Source: Chloroflexota bacterium (GTDB taxonomy: Bacteria; Chloroflexota; Dehalococcoidia; Lucifugimonadales; Lucifugimonadaceae). From it: 64,000 nucleotides of DNA. The stretch lies in contig VXSB01000054.1 in the NCBI GenBank assembly GCA_009838175.1, positions 1 through 64,000 on the forward strand. The letters are read 5' to 3'. Under the pieces are notes generated by a model that had not been told where the DNA came from, did no database searches, and worked only from the letters and a program-made list of their open reading frames with translations. Position numbers and translations under genes: made by a program. Below are positions 18,218 to 26,916 of this stretch, piece after piece. How positions within the stretch are numbered: the first letter of the stretch is position 1; the number at the start of each line of letters is the position of its first letter.

Positions 18218-19360
18218 TTAGAAGATACCTTTGGGTTCGAGCCCGAGGTAGAACTGTCCCGCAGTGTCGTAGTGAGTCGGACGTCCCTGTATCTGCTGCC
18301 GAATCGCATGGGCGTCTCGGAAGCAGTGTTGGATCTTATTCGACTCGAAGATCGAGTTTGAGCCACAGATCGTGTAGGCGCTGTTGACGACATCAGCTGA
18401 GGTTCGGATGGCGTGTGTGCCGGCGAGTCTGACCTTGATGCGCTGTGCGGTGGGGAGTTCGTGGCGTTCGACGACCGTTTGCCACATCTCGGATGTGGCT
18501 TCGTTAAGGAAAGCGCGGGCGGAGTTCCACGAAGCCTCGGCTTCACCGATCATTCGTTGCGTTGTCGTATCGGCGCTTATGGTGTTCGTGCCGCCGTGCT
18601 GGACTTTACTTTTGGTCAAGTCGATGGCGGCGTCCAGGCCCGATCTGGCTACGCCGAGGGCAACAGTGGCGAATCCGGATGCAAACATTGGTGTCGTGTG
18701 AATGACATAGAGGGAACCGGGTTCTCTGGACGGTTCGTTCAAGCCGTAAGAACGTTCCTTGGGGACGAAATGGTCTTCCATCGTGAAACTGAGGCTCGCG
18801 GTGCCTCTCAGACCTCCGACGTGCCATTCGTCGACGACATAGACATCCGATTTGGGGATTAGGAAGGTGCGCATTTCCTCAGCGTCGGAACCATCTGAGT
18901 TGTGCACTGGTGCCAATGCGGCGACCCACGATGCGTGCGAGATGCCGCTAGAGAAGTCCCATCTCCCAGAGAGGCGATAGCCACCTTCGCCGATTACAGC
19001 TCTCGTACCAGGACGCGGCGGTCCGTTCGTGACAACAGTACGCGGGTTGCTCCATATTTCTTCCGCGACTGATTCACTTACCCTGACAGAGTTAGTCGAG
19101 AATACGTTGTTTTGGTTGATGCACCATCCGACGCTGGCATCGGCTTCACCGAAGATGCGAACGATTTTCAGGAAGTCAGGATGTGCTAGTTCTGAGCCAC
19201 CCAGCGAATGAGGGAGAAGGAGGCGAAAGAAGCCGGCTTCGATGATGGGGTTGACAACGTCTTCAGGGATGCGGCGTTCGCCGTTGATGCGGTCAGCGGC
19301 AGGTGCGACCATCGACGCTAGATCGCGTGCTTCGTCGATGAGTCTTTCCACGGTTGCCAA
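18218..19360 (-). CDS. acyl-CoA dehydrogenase-fold flavin monooxygenase-like protein
   Basis: A 380-residue protein with the acyl-CoA dehydrogenase fold and an Acyl-CoA_dh_2 C-terminal domain, as in HsaA-, DszC- and HpaB-like two-component monooxygenases. The N-terminal PHSLGGSELAHPDF region, the central GRWDFSSGISHASW, and the C-terminal ICGSNSIFESNKIQHCFRDAH are typical. In these enzymes reduced flavin comes from a separate reductase, none of which is nearby. The frame opens with TTG at 19360, and a GTG slightly downstream is an alternative. Follows a small unknown gene on the same strand. Confidence 0.85.
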   Translation of the reverse strand: MATVERLIDEARDLASMVAPAADRINGERRIPEDVVNPIIEAGFFRLLLPHSLGGSELAHPDFLKIVRIFGEADASVGWCINQNNVFSTNSVRVSESVAEEIWSNPRTVVTNGPPRPGTRAVIGEGGYRLSGRWDFSSGISHASWVAALAPVHNSDGSDAEEMRTFLIPKSDVYVVDEWHVGGLRGTASLSFTMEDHFVPKERSYGLNEPSREPGSLYVIHTTPMFASGFATVALGVARSGLDAAIDLTKSKVQHGGTNTISADTTTQRMIGEAEASWNSARAFLNEATSEMWQTVVERHELPTAQRIKVRLAGTHAIRTSADVVNSAYTICGSNSIFESNKIQHCFRDAHAIRQQIQGRPTHYDTAGQFYLGLEPKGIF

Positions 19361-19380
19361 GCGGTGATGTGGTCGTTAGG

Positions 19381-19662
19381 TCAGGCCAAGTCGTCGGGAA
19401 CCACGACGTCGGGTTCCAGTTCGAGCGGGTATCCGGGGAAGAAATCACGCCAAGGTTCGAAATGCTCAACGAACTGCATCCCATGTTCCATCGACGGGAG
19501 GTTCTTGGTGGAACGGCCGGGATCGTATCCCATTGTTTTGGCCATGGCTTCGATGCCGCCACGCCGCGTGTGTCTTACGCCTCCGACGTTGAACAAGTCG
19601 CCATCGTCATCTTCGACTATCAAATCGAAGCCACGTCTTCGTTGTCGCCAGTAGAGTCTCAC
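19381..19662 (-). CDS. hypothetical 93-residue protein
   Basis: A small acidic protein, GTG start with GGATA upstream. It sits in a tight run between coaBC (17 bases) and the flavoprotein gene (20 bases). The composition looks coding: an Arg-rich start (LYWRQRRRGFDLI), then alternating aromatic and acidic residues, and EPWRDFFPGYP near the end. I recognise no family. It could be a degenerate paralogue or a regulator cotranscribed with coaBC. Confidence 0.6.
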   Translation of the reverse strand: MRLYWRQRRRGFDLIVEDDDGDLFNVGGVRHTRRGGIEAMAKTMGYDPGRSTKNLPSMEHGMQFVEHFEPWRDFFPGYPLELEPDVVVPDDLA

Positions 19663-19679
19663 GATTATCCAATTGCTGT

Positions 19680-20903
19680 CTATTCGATGTCAACCAGATG
19701 CGGTTTCACCCTGTCTAGTATCGCATTGCCCACGTCGTACTTGCTCATCAATGGCAATGGCTCAATCGAGCCGTTGACGCTGACAATGTCGACGCGATTG
19801 GTGTCGGTACCGAAGCCGCTTCCGGGTTCAGTCACATCGTTGGCAACGGTGAGGGTCGCACCCTTGGCCGTCATCTTCGCCGATCCTTTGGTCGCCGCGT
19901 CACCCGTCTCGGCCGCGAAAGCGACTTTGACTAGACGAGGACCGACCGCCTGCGGCATCCAGTCTTCGACCTCTTCGAGTTCCATTGTCGTCCCTTTACC
20001 TCCACGCTTCTTGATCTTTTCATCGGTGAAGACGCTAGGGCGGAAGTCGGAAATCGCTGCTGCCATCACCAAGACATCGGCACTTGCGGCGGATGGCAAG
20101 GTGGCGGCGCGCATCTCGTCTACGGTGTTGACTTTGATGGTCTCAACGCCCCAAGGCGCGCGAATGCCGGTTGCGGAAGTAATCAGGATCGTTTGTGCAC
20201 CGCGATCGCGAGCGGCTTTGGCAACCGCATAACCCATCTTCCCTGTTGAGCGGTTAGTGATGACACGGACCGGATCGATCGGTTCGCGCGTGCCGCCGGC
20301 GGTCACGACGACACGTCTGCCGACGAAGTCTCCGTATCGAACGCCGATAGCGGTGCGAACAGCATCGACGATGTCGATCGGATCGCTCATGCGTCCTTCG
20401 CCGACAAGCCCGGAAGCCAAACGACCAGATTCAGGTCCGACGACTATCGCACGGCGTTCACGCAACGTTGCGACGTTATTTTGTGTAGACGCGGATCCGA
20501 ACATGTCGGCGTCCATTCCCGGTGCCAATACCAGCGGAGCGCTTGATGCTAGCACTGTGGCAGTAACCGCGTCATCGGTGATGCCTAAGGCAAGTTTGGC
20601 AATCGAATTGGCTGTGACTGGGGCTATCACGATGCAATCGGCCTTAGTTCCGAGCGCGACGTGATCGATGCTGATTTCGCTGTTTTGCTCCCAGAGCGAA
20701 GTTACTACAGGGTTGTGGCTCAACGCGGCGAATGTAGCGCTACCGACAAAGCGTTGTGCAGACTCGGTCATCACGACATCGACCCGTGCGCCGAGTTTGA
20801 CGAGATCGGAGGCGATATACGCGGATTTGTACGCGGCTATCGAACCCGTCACGCACAAGACCACCCGACGGTTGGATAGGGGAGTATGCGCTGGTGGCGT
20901 CAT
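19680..20903 (-). CDS. coaBC: bifunctional phosphopantothenoylcysteine decarboxylase/synthase
   Basis: A 407-residue CoA-pathway enzyme. The N-terminal CoaC half (about 1-185) is an FMN flavoprotein: CVTGSIAAYKS, the catalytic H81 in SIDHVAL, and APGMDADMF at 127-134. In E. coli and plant enzymes the last motif is P-x-M-N; here it is P-x-M-D. Then comes the Gly-rich loop GLVGEGRMSDP. The C-terminal CoaB half has VVTAGGTREPIDPVR, NRSTGKMGYA, AAAISDFRP and KIKKRGG with the CTP and catalytic Lys residues. It converts 4'-phosphopantothenate plus Cys to 4'-phosphopantetheine. It is part of the acpS-nnr-coaBC run. Confidence 0.95.
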   Translation of the reverse strand: MTPPAHTPLSNRRVVLCVTGSIAAYKSAYIASDLVKLGARVDVVMTESAQRFVGSATFAALSHNPVVTSLWEQNSEISIDHVALGTKADCIVIAPVTANSIAKLALGITDDAVTATVLASSAPLVLAPGMDADMFGSASTQNNVATLRERRAIVVGPESGRLASGLVGEGRMSDPIDIVDAVRTAIGVRYGDFVGRRVVVTAGGTREPIDPVRVITNRSTGKMGYAVAKAARDRGAQTILITSATGIRAPWGVETIKVNTVDEMRAATLPSAASADVLVMAAAISDFRPSVFTDEKIKKRGGKGTTMELEEVEDWMPQAVGPRLVKVAFAAETGDAATKGSAKMTAKGATLTVANDVTEPGSGFGTDTNRVDIVSVNGSIEPLPLMSKYDVGNAILDRVKPHLVDIE

Positions 20904-20923
20904 CGGGAGTAAAACCGCGTGAC

Positions 20924-21637
20924 CTAGTCCCTTTCGACGACGAATTGGGTCGGCAGTGCGGCAGTCGATGAGCCAGACTTGTAATCCATGATCGTTTGGT
21001 AGATGTTGGTCACTTCGTTGCGAGTCAACTCGGTGGGCACATCGACCCTTAAACTCTCGTCGCCTTCGACTCTAACGAGGAGGCGGGATCCGAGCGACGA
21101 TCGGAACCGATAGCCCAAGTTCCAAAAACGTGCCAGCTCGATCTCTACCGATCGGGCGCGCAAGGTCAAGGCATCCTTTGTTTTGAAGTCTACGCCGATG
21201 CGTGCCCGTTGCAGAGTCATCTTGTCGTCATGCCATCGGTAGTGGGCTTCCAAGTAGAGGAAATCGTTTACGTACGGCAGGCAGGCATCAGGATCCGGGC
21301 CTGCGTAGTGACGCGGCCCGATGGTGAATTTGACGCCGGATATCCGGTTGGTGCCGTGGATGACACCGTAGTTCCTCAGGTCGACATCCGACATCGTGAT
21401 GTCGGTCAGCTGATCAGTGGGCCAGAAATCCTGGGACCGCCAAATCCACTCGACGCGCCGATCCTTGACCGCGATGATGTGATCGAGAATCCTGAATTCG
21501 TCGTTTTCGATGACGTGATGGAGTGTGACCTCGTCCTTTTCGCTCCGCTCGTATTCGGTTGGACGCAGCTTTGAACGCGCTCTTTGGACGTACTCGTCAA
21601 CTATCTCTTCGAGCGTCGGTTTAGTGTTCTGTACCAT
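20924..21637 (-). CDS. conserved-looking hypothetical protein
   Basis: A ~237-residue soluble protein, unrecognised. It is rich in charged and aromatic residues, with a beta-rich centre (FRILDHIIAVKDRRVEWIW, RRYAG-like turns, RVSVEIELARFWNLGYRFR). There is no transmembrane segment or signal. The ATG at 21637 has GGAAACGG upstream. The frame also extends to a TTG at 21661. It lies between nnr and coaBC with short gaps, so it is probably part of that operon. Confidence 0.7.
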   Translation of the reverse strand: MVQNTKPTLEEIVDEYVQRARSKLRPTEYERSEKDEVTLHHVIENDEFRILDHIIAVKDRRVEWIWRSQDFWPTDQLTDITMSDVDLRNYGVIHGTNRISGVKFTIGPRHYAGPDPDACLPYVNDFLYLEAHYRWHDDKMTLQRARIGVDFKTKDALTLRARSVEIELARFWNLGYRFRSSLGSRLLVRVEGDESLRVDVPTELTRNEVTNIYQTIMDYKSGSSTAALPTQFVVERD

Positions 21638-21667
21638 GGTCCGTTTCCAAGAAAAAGTCAACGGGTC

Positions 21668-23257
21668 TTACGTCTTCGATGCTAAAGCACGGAACGCCAT
21701 GTGGAGATGCGAAACGAGGTCGCTCGCCGTCATCGCATACGGCGTGAGGTATTTTCGCGCATACTGAGCACTCAACGAGTGTAGCGAGACACCCAGCGAT
21801 GCAGAGTCGAACGCGTCTGATTTGGCGGCGAGCCCCGTTATCAACCCGGCGAGAACATCACCAGTTCCACCACGAGCCAGACCGTGGTTCGGCACCATGT
21901 TGATTCGCAACCGGCCGTCTGGCGATGCGATCAGTGTGGTCGCGCCTTTTAGCACCGCGACGCAGTTGAAGCGTTCAGCTGCTGTTTGGACCGCGGTGAG
22001 ACGGTCCGTCTCAACTTCCTCTACGGAGATGCCGAGTAGCCTAGACATCTCGCCGGGATGAGGGGTGATGACCAAGTGCCCGTCGAAGACTTCCCACCAT
22101 CCGGGCAATTGGGATGCCAATGTCAGCCCATCGGCATCGAGTATCACCGTGCAGTTGTCCCAAAGATGCGGAGTTGAAGTCAGCCTAGAAAGCAGTTCGC
22201 GTGCCCCGTAAGACAATCCGACGCCAACGCCAATGAGCACGGAATCCACCGTCGGAATGCGCTGTTGGAGCTGATCGAACGCTGGTCCCGGCAAGACGCC
22301 GTTGACATCTTCCTCTAATGGGATGTAAGTCGCCTCGGGGATATCGCCAGATAGGGCTTGGAAAACGCTGGTCGGAGTTGCGAGTGCTACCAACCCCACG
22401 CCGGAGCGGACACATGCCTGCGCCGCCAGCGATGCAGCACCAACGTAAGTATTGGATCCTGCAATAAGCAGAGCACGTCCGAAATCGCCCTTATGAGCCG
22501 TAAGATCGCGGTTTGGTAGCAGTGTGTGTGCCAATTCGGTAGTGTTGACTTCGCGTTTGATGTGGTCACTCAATCTCGACGGTATGCCGACATCTAAAAC
22601 AGTCATCTCGTCGCCGTACGCCGGATCTCCGAAACGTATCGCCGGCCCTAACTTGGTCAGCCCCACAGACAGGCAAACATCGGCAGATAGCCCGTTTGGG
22701 TCGAACTTGCCAGTATCCGGGTTTGCACCGCTGGGCAGATCGATAGCCACGATCCTCTTTCCGCTCGATTTCACGGTCTCAAATACGGAGGAAATCGGCT
22801 CTTCAATTTGCCTGGAGATGCTGAATCCCAAGACTCCATCGAGAATCAAGTCGCTTTTGTCGCATAAGTTTGACATTTCCCGCACTGCCGCCGAACCTTC
22901 AAGTTCGACGACTTTTCCGTCAGCTTCGATGAACTGGTCCATCGGTGGGTCGTCTCCAGCGCGCGCGAGGACTGCAGCGGCGGTCGTTCGTACACCCGCT
23001 TCGAGTAAGTATTTGCCGGCAACCAACGCATCGCCGCCGTTGTTGCCTTTGCCGACTAAAGCCAAAACGTTTTTGCCGCCTGCGTCAAGACCCAGGTCTG
23101 CCAGAACCCAGTCGGCGATCGCTTGTCCCACTCTGTCCATCATGCCTTCAAGCGTGATCTCGCCCGAATCAAACCATCGTTGCTCGATGGACTGCATCTC
23201 GGCGGCGGTAACGACTTTTCGGTTTGGCGTCATGGTGAGTTTGTCTACGGCTTCCAA
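21668..23257 (-). CDS. nnr: bifunctional NAD(P)H-hydrate epimerase/dehydratase
   Basis: A 529-residue metabolite-repair enzyme. The N-terminal YjeF/NnrE epimerase half (to about 225) has LVGKGNNGGDALVAGKYL, ILDGVLGF and AIDLPSG. The C-terminal NnrD dehydratase half has a ribokinase-like fold with KGDFGRALLIAGS, VLDADGLT, TPHPGEMSRLL and the GTGDVLAG nucleotide motif. It repairs damaged NADHX and NADPHX. The first start overlaps acpS by 13 bases. An ATG at 23233 would avoid overlap. Confidence 0.95.
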   Translation of the reverse strand: MEAVDKLTMTPNRKVVTAAEMQSIEQRWFDSGEITLEGMMDRVGQAIADWVLADLGLDAGGKNVLALVGKGNNGGDALVAGKYLLEAGVRTTAAAVLARAGDDPPMDQFIEADGKVVELEGSAAVREMSNLCDKSDLILDGVLGFSISRQIEEPISSVFETVKSSGKRIVAIDLPSGANPDTGKFDPNGLSADVCLSVGLTKLGPAIRFGDPAYGDEMTVLDVGIPSRLSDHIKREVNTTELAHTLLPNRDLTAHKGDFGRALLIAGSNTYVGAASLAAQACVRSGVGLVALATPTSVFQALSGDIPEATYIPLEEDVNGVLPGPAFDQLQQRIPTVDSVLIGVGVGLSYGARELLSRLTSTPHLWDNCTVILDADGLTLASQLPGWWEVFDGHLVITPHPGEMSRLLGISVEEVETDRLTAVQTAAERFNCVAVLKGATTLIASPDGRLRINMVPNHGLARGGTGDVLAGLITGLAAKSDAFDSASLGVSLHSLSAQYARKYLTPYAMTASDLVSHLHMAFRALASKT

Positions 23258-23628
23258 GCGTCGTCGCGCGCTTCAAGGACCACTGAAGCAACCGCGAACT
23301 CTTTGGAATGCGTCAAGCTCAGCGCGATCCGAGTGACACCCATCTTTTCGGCTCTCGCCTGAGCCTGACCATGCAGGGTTATTTCGGGTGGACCGCCGCG
23401 CTTACGCGTAACTTCGATGGACTTCCAAGGGATTCCTCGGACGCCAGTGCCGAGAGCCTTCATGACGGCTTCTTTGGCCGCGAATCGGCTCGCTAGCTGC
23501 GGAGCGCGGTTGCGGGCGTAGCGCCGTTCGCCGGGCGTGTATACCTTGTTCAAGAACCGAACCGGATAGCGATCCCGCACCGTTGCGATGCGACCGATTT
23601 CGATCAGATCGACACCCGTGTATATCAT
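23245..23628 (-). CDS. acpS: holo-[acyl-carrier-protein] synthase
   Basis: A 127-residue phosphopantetheinyl transferase. It moves 4'-phosphopantetheine from CoA to the Ser of acyl carrier protein. Both Mg-binding motifs are present: GVDLIEIGRI with D7, and RFAAKEAVMKALGTG with E53. Length matches AcpS. First gene of the run acpS-nnr-unknown-coaBC, so CoA synthesis and its use in carrier-protein activation are cotranscribed. Confidence 0.95.
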   Translation of the reverse strand: MIYTGVDLIEIGRIATVRDRYPVRFLNKVYTPGERRYARNRAPQLASRFAAKEAVMKALGTGVRGIPWKSIEVTRKRGGPPEITLHGQAQARAEKMGVTRIALSLTHSKEFAVASVVLEARDDAWKP

Positions 23629-23733
23629 GGTTTTTGGTTCGCCTTATTGGAGCTGAATGGCACATCGGCGAAGCACCATTCGCGACTGAAATTGTAAAAC
23701 CAGCGCATTTTCGAGCTTTGGAACATCCAACCT

Positions 23734-24618
23734 ATGACAGCGCGCATCATCAGCGGTAACGAAATCGCCAAGACCGTCCACACCGAGGTCGCAGAGAAGG
23801 TGACCGGGTTTAAAGACACGAATGGGTATGCGCCGGGGTTGGCGGTCGTTCTGGTGGGAGACGATCCAGCTTCGCGATCGTATGTCAGGCGAAAGGAACG
23901 AGCGTGTGTGGAGGTCGGCATCATCACCGATACTCTGAACATCTCCGCCGACATTTCCGCCGAAGAATTAATGGGAATCGTTGACGAGTTGAATAACGAT
24001 GACCGTTATCACGGCATCTTGGTGCAGTTGCCTTTGCCAGACCATATTGATGTCGACAACGTCATCAATGGTTTGGATCCACTAAAGGATGTCGATGGGC
24101 TTCATTCGCAGAACGCTGGTCTGCTGTCGTTGGGTAAGCCGCGCTTCGTTCCAGCGACTCCATTAGGCGTGCAGCGGATGTTGATTGAGGAGGGCATCGA
24201 AGTAAATGGATCCGATGTCGTGATCGTAGGAAGAAGCACGCTGGTAGGGAGACCGTTGGCGTTGCTCCTCTCACAGCGAGGCCGCGGCGCGAATGCCACA
24301 GTGACGATGTGCCACACCGGAACCCAAGACGTGGCGTCACACACGCTCCGAGCCGACATACTGGTTGCTGCGGCAGGGGTGCCCGATACGGTAACGGCGG
24401 ACATGGTCAAGGAGGGAGCGGTGGTGATCGATGTCGGCGTTTCGCGGGTTACGGATTCCTCGCGACGAAGCGGGTTCAGATTGACCGGTGATGTCGACTA
24501 CAACGCGGTCAAAGAGAAGGCATCGGCAATCACGCCAGTTCCAGGCGGTGTGGGACCGATGACCGTTGCGATGCTACTTGAAAACGTCGTGTTGGCGGCG
24601 AAACTCCAGAGCGCGTAA
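23734..24618 (+). CDS. folD: methylenetetrahydrofolate dehydrogenase/cyclohydrolase
   Basis: A 294-residue bifunctional one-carbon enzyme. It oxidises 5,10-methylene-THF with NADP and hydrolyses the methenyl product to 10-formyl-THF. The catalytic pair is Y50-x-x-x-K54 in SRSYVRRKERAC. Further signatures are DVDGLHSQNAG, VVIVGRSTLVGRPLALLL (NADP site) and PVPGGVGPMTVAML. Length is standard. It is transcribed away from acpS, with a 105-base shared upstream region. It is followed by the pdh genes after a 157-base gap. Confidence 0.96.
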   Translation: MTARIISGNEIAKTVHTEVAEKVTGFKDTNGYAPGLAVVLVGDDPASRSYVRRKERACVEVGIITDTLNISADISAEELMGIVDELNNDDRYHGILVQLPLPDHIDVDNVINGLDPLKDVDGLHSQNAGLLSLGKPRFVPATPLGVQRMLIEEGIEVNGSDVVIVGRSTLVGRPLALLLSQRGRGANATVTMCHTGTQDVASHTLRADILVAAAGVPDTVTADMVKEGAVVIDVGVSRVTDSSRRSGFRLTGDVDYNAVKEKASAITPVPGGVGPMTVAMLLENVVLAAKLQSA

Positions 24619-24677
24619 CGACAGTTGTGTTGGCTCAACGGGATCGAATCGCGCGCTGGGTCTGTGTCGTTGAAGGT

Positions 24678-24686
24678 TGGTATAGA
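24678..24686 (+). promoter_or_regulatory. extended -10 promoter candidate for pdhABC
   Basis: TGG followed by TATAGA, an extended -10, lies 90 bases before the pdhA ATG. A clear -35 is lacking. Transcription would start near 24693. Confidence 0.45.
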
Positions 24687-24775
24687 ATCGAACACCGACG
24701 TAGCGCGCCGTTCAGCGGTGTTGAAATTTCGGTTCGCCGCAGGTTCGTGCAACTGGAGTTAAGAAATTCGGGACG

Positions 24776-25870
24776 ATGGACCCATCTGAAAAGCCCAGGA
24801 TAGCCACGACTGGAGTTGTCACACCGGCAACACCCGGAATTTCACCCGAACAAAAAAGTACTAACGGCTTCGATCCCACACGTTCGTCTTCGCCTTCTCT
24901 TTCGGCGAGCATCGACAAAGACGAACTCGTTCGCATGTATCGTCTGATGCTGCTGATTCGTCGATTTGAGGAAACTTGCGGCCAGCACTACTCTCTCGGC
25001 AACGTACGCGGTTTTCTACACCTCTACATCGGCCAGGAAGCTACCGGCATCGGCGCGATAACTCCCCTCGAAGCCCGCGATTACATAGTCACCCATTATC
25101 GCGATCACGGTCACGCGCTGGCGCGGGGTCTCGATACGAACCGCATCATGGCCGAGATGTTTGGCAAGAAGACCGGATTGAGTAAGGGCAAGGGCGGATC
25201 GATGCATATATTCGATGCCGCAAAGCACTTCATGGGCGGTCACGCAATCGTCGGCGCTCAGCTCCCTTTGGCTGCAGGTATCGCATTGGCGCAGCAGTAT
25301 CTGGAAACCGATGTGGTGACAATGGTTTTCTTCGGGGATGGCGCGACGAACCAAGGGACGTTCCACGAGACACTGAACTTGGCTTCCGTCTGGCAACTGC
25401 CGATCATATTCTTCATGGAAAACAACCTTTACGGCATGGGATCGGCTGTCGGACGTGTTCGTTTGCAAGGCGCTGACTTCAGCGACGTGATGGGCGCGTA
25501 CGACGTTGATACCGTATCTGTAGACGGCATGGATGTGGTAGCGGTACGCGAGGCTACACAGACAGCAATCGATAAAGTTCGGGCTCAGGGGAGCCCGATT
25601 TTTATTGAGGCGAAGACGTTCAGGTTCGTAGGTCACTCCTTCGCAGACCCCGGCGACCAATACCGCCAGAAATCAGAGGTGGAAATATGGCGGCGCCGTG
25701 ACCCGTTGGTGACCTATCCGCACCGTCTCCTTGAGTACGGACTAGCCACGCAAGCAGATCTCGATGATTTGTCGGAGAGTGTGGATGCAGAGATCGCAGC
25801 TGCAGTGGAATTCGCCACTAATAGTCCGGAGCCGGACCTTTCGGAAGCATTCGACGATGTCTACGCCTAA
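24776..25870 (+). CDS. pdhA: pyruvate dehydrogenase E1 component, alpha subunit
   Basis: A 364-residue thiamine-diphosphate enzyme subunit. The TPP motif is GDGATNQGTFHE followed by MENN. Other landmarks are RGFLHLYIGQEA, SKGKGGSMHIF, GGHAIVGAQLPLAAG and the FRFVGHSFADPG loop. It decarboxylates pyruvate and passes the acetyl group to lipoyl-E2. Compared with relatives it has an extra N-terminal ~45 residues rich in S, T and P that look disordered. First of three genes pdhA-pdhB-pdhC. An acetoin dehydrogenase is the main alternative. Confidence 0.92.
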   Translation: MDPSEKPRIATTGVVTPATPGISPEQKSTNGFDPTRSSSPSLSASIDKDELVRMYRLMLLIRRFEETCGQHYSLGNVRGFLHLYIGQEATGIGAITPLEARDYIVTHYRDHGHALARGLDTNRIMAEMFGKKTGLSKGKGGSMHIFDAAKHFMGGHAIVGAQLPLAAGIALAQQYLETDVVTMVFFGDGATNQGTFHETLNLASVWQLPIIFFMENNLYGMGSAVGRVRLQGADFSDVMGAYDVDTVSVDGMDVVAVREATQTAIDKVRAQGSPIFIEAKTFRFVGHSFADPGDQYRQKSEVEIWRRRDPLVTYPHRLLEYGLATQADLDDLSESVDAEIAAAVEFATNSPEPDLSEAFDDVYA

Positions 25871-25896
25871 TCGGCGCGAGCAGATCGGTTAACTGC

Positions 25897-26874
25897 ATGG
25901 CTGAAATCACCATTCGAGAGGCGATTACTCAGGGTTTGGCAGAAGCCATCGAGACTGATGAGAGTGTCTTCATCATGGGCGAGGATATTGGTGAGTATGG
26001 CGGCGCATACTCCATCACCAAGGGATTCCTCGAAAAATACGGGGCCCAACGCATCAAAGACACTCCGATATCCGAAGCAGCGTTCGTCGGTGCGGGTATC
26101 GGAGCCGCTGCCGCTGGTTTGCGACCCGTAGTCGAACTGATGTCGATGAGTTTCTCGCTCGTGGCATTCGATCAGATCGTCAACATGGCCGCCAACTTGC
26201 GCTACATGTCTGGCGGTCAGATCAAGGTTCCGATGGTCATCCGCGCACCTACCGGGGCAGGTGTCCAGCTCGGGGCGACTCACTCCCAGAGCTTCGAAAC
26301 TTGGCTCGCTGAGGTGCCTGGCATCTACTGTGCTTGTCCCTCAAACCCTCACGACGCGTTGGGTCTCCTCCGGTCGTCGATCAAATCGGACAATCCCGTG
26401 ATCTTTGCCGAGCACTCGCATCTCTACGGATCTCGGGGAGACGTGCCAGACGACTACTACGAAATACCACTTGGTGAAGGCAAAGTGGCACGATCAGGTG
26501 AAGACCTCACGATGGTCTCGTACGGCTACGGAGTTCACATCTTGGAGCAAGCCGCCGAGCAGATGGCACAAGATGGCGTTGATGCCGAGATCATCGATTT
26601 GCGATCTTTGAGCCCTGTCGATTACGACACGATCGTCGCCTCGGTGCAGAAGACAGGTCGCGCCGTAATGCTTGACACTGCGCGACGTACAGGCGGAATC
26701 ATGTCCGAGGTTGTGTCTGAGGTGCAGGAACGTGCGATGGATTATCTCGACGGGCCAGTGATGCGAGTGGGTTCGAAGGATGTTCCTTGGCCCTACAACC
26801 GCAACTTGGAGCAGGACATCCTGGCGCAATCGGATGATGTCATCAAAGCCGCTCGCAAAATCATTTCTTTCTAA
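25897..26874 (+). CDS. pdhB: pyruvate dehydrogenase E1 component, beta subunit
   Basis: A 325-residue transketolase-like beta subunit. Motifs are FIMGEDIGEYGGAY, DTPISEAAFVGAGIGAAAAG, VELMSMSFSL, QLGATHSQS and EIIDLRSLSPVDYDTI. With the alpha subunit it forms the heterotetrameric E1. It starts 26 bases after pdhA and ends 42 bases before the E2 gene. Confidence 0.93.
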   Translation: MAEITIREAITQGLAEAIETDESVFIMGEDIGEYGGAYSITKGFLEKYGAQRIKDTPISEAAFVGAGIGAAAAGLRPVVELMSMSFSLVAFDQIVNMAANLRYMSGGQIKVPMVIRAPTGAGVQLGATHSQSFETWLAEVPGIYCACPSNPHDALGLLRSSIKSDNPVIFAEHSHLYGSRGDVPDDYYEIPLGEGKVARSGEDLTMVSYGYGVHILEQAAEQMAQDGVDAEIIDLRSLSPVDYDTIVASVQKTGRAVMLDTARRTGGIMSEVVSEVQERAMDYLDGPVMRVGSKDVPWPYNRNLEQDILAQSDDVIKAARKIISF

Positions 26875-26916
26875 CACTGCAATTCAGCGAAACCCAACCG
26901 ATCGAGGAGATAAGAG

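Noticed and set aside
22524-23336. 270-residue plus-strand frame
   Set aside because: Antisense to nnr; Ser/Pro-rich shadow translation.
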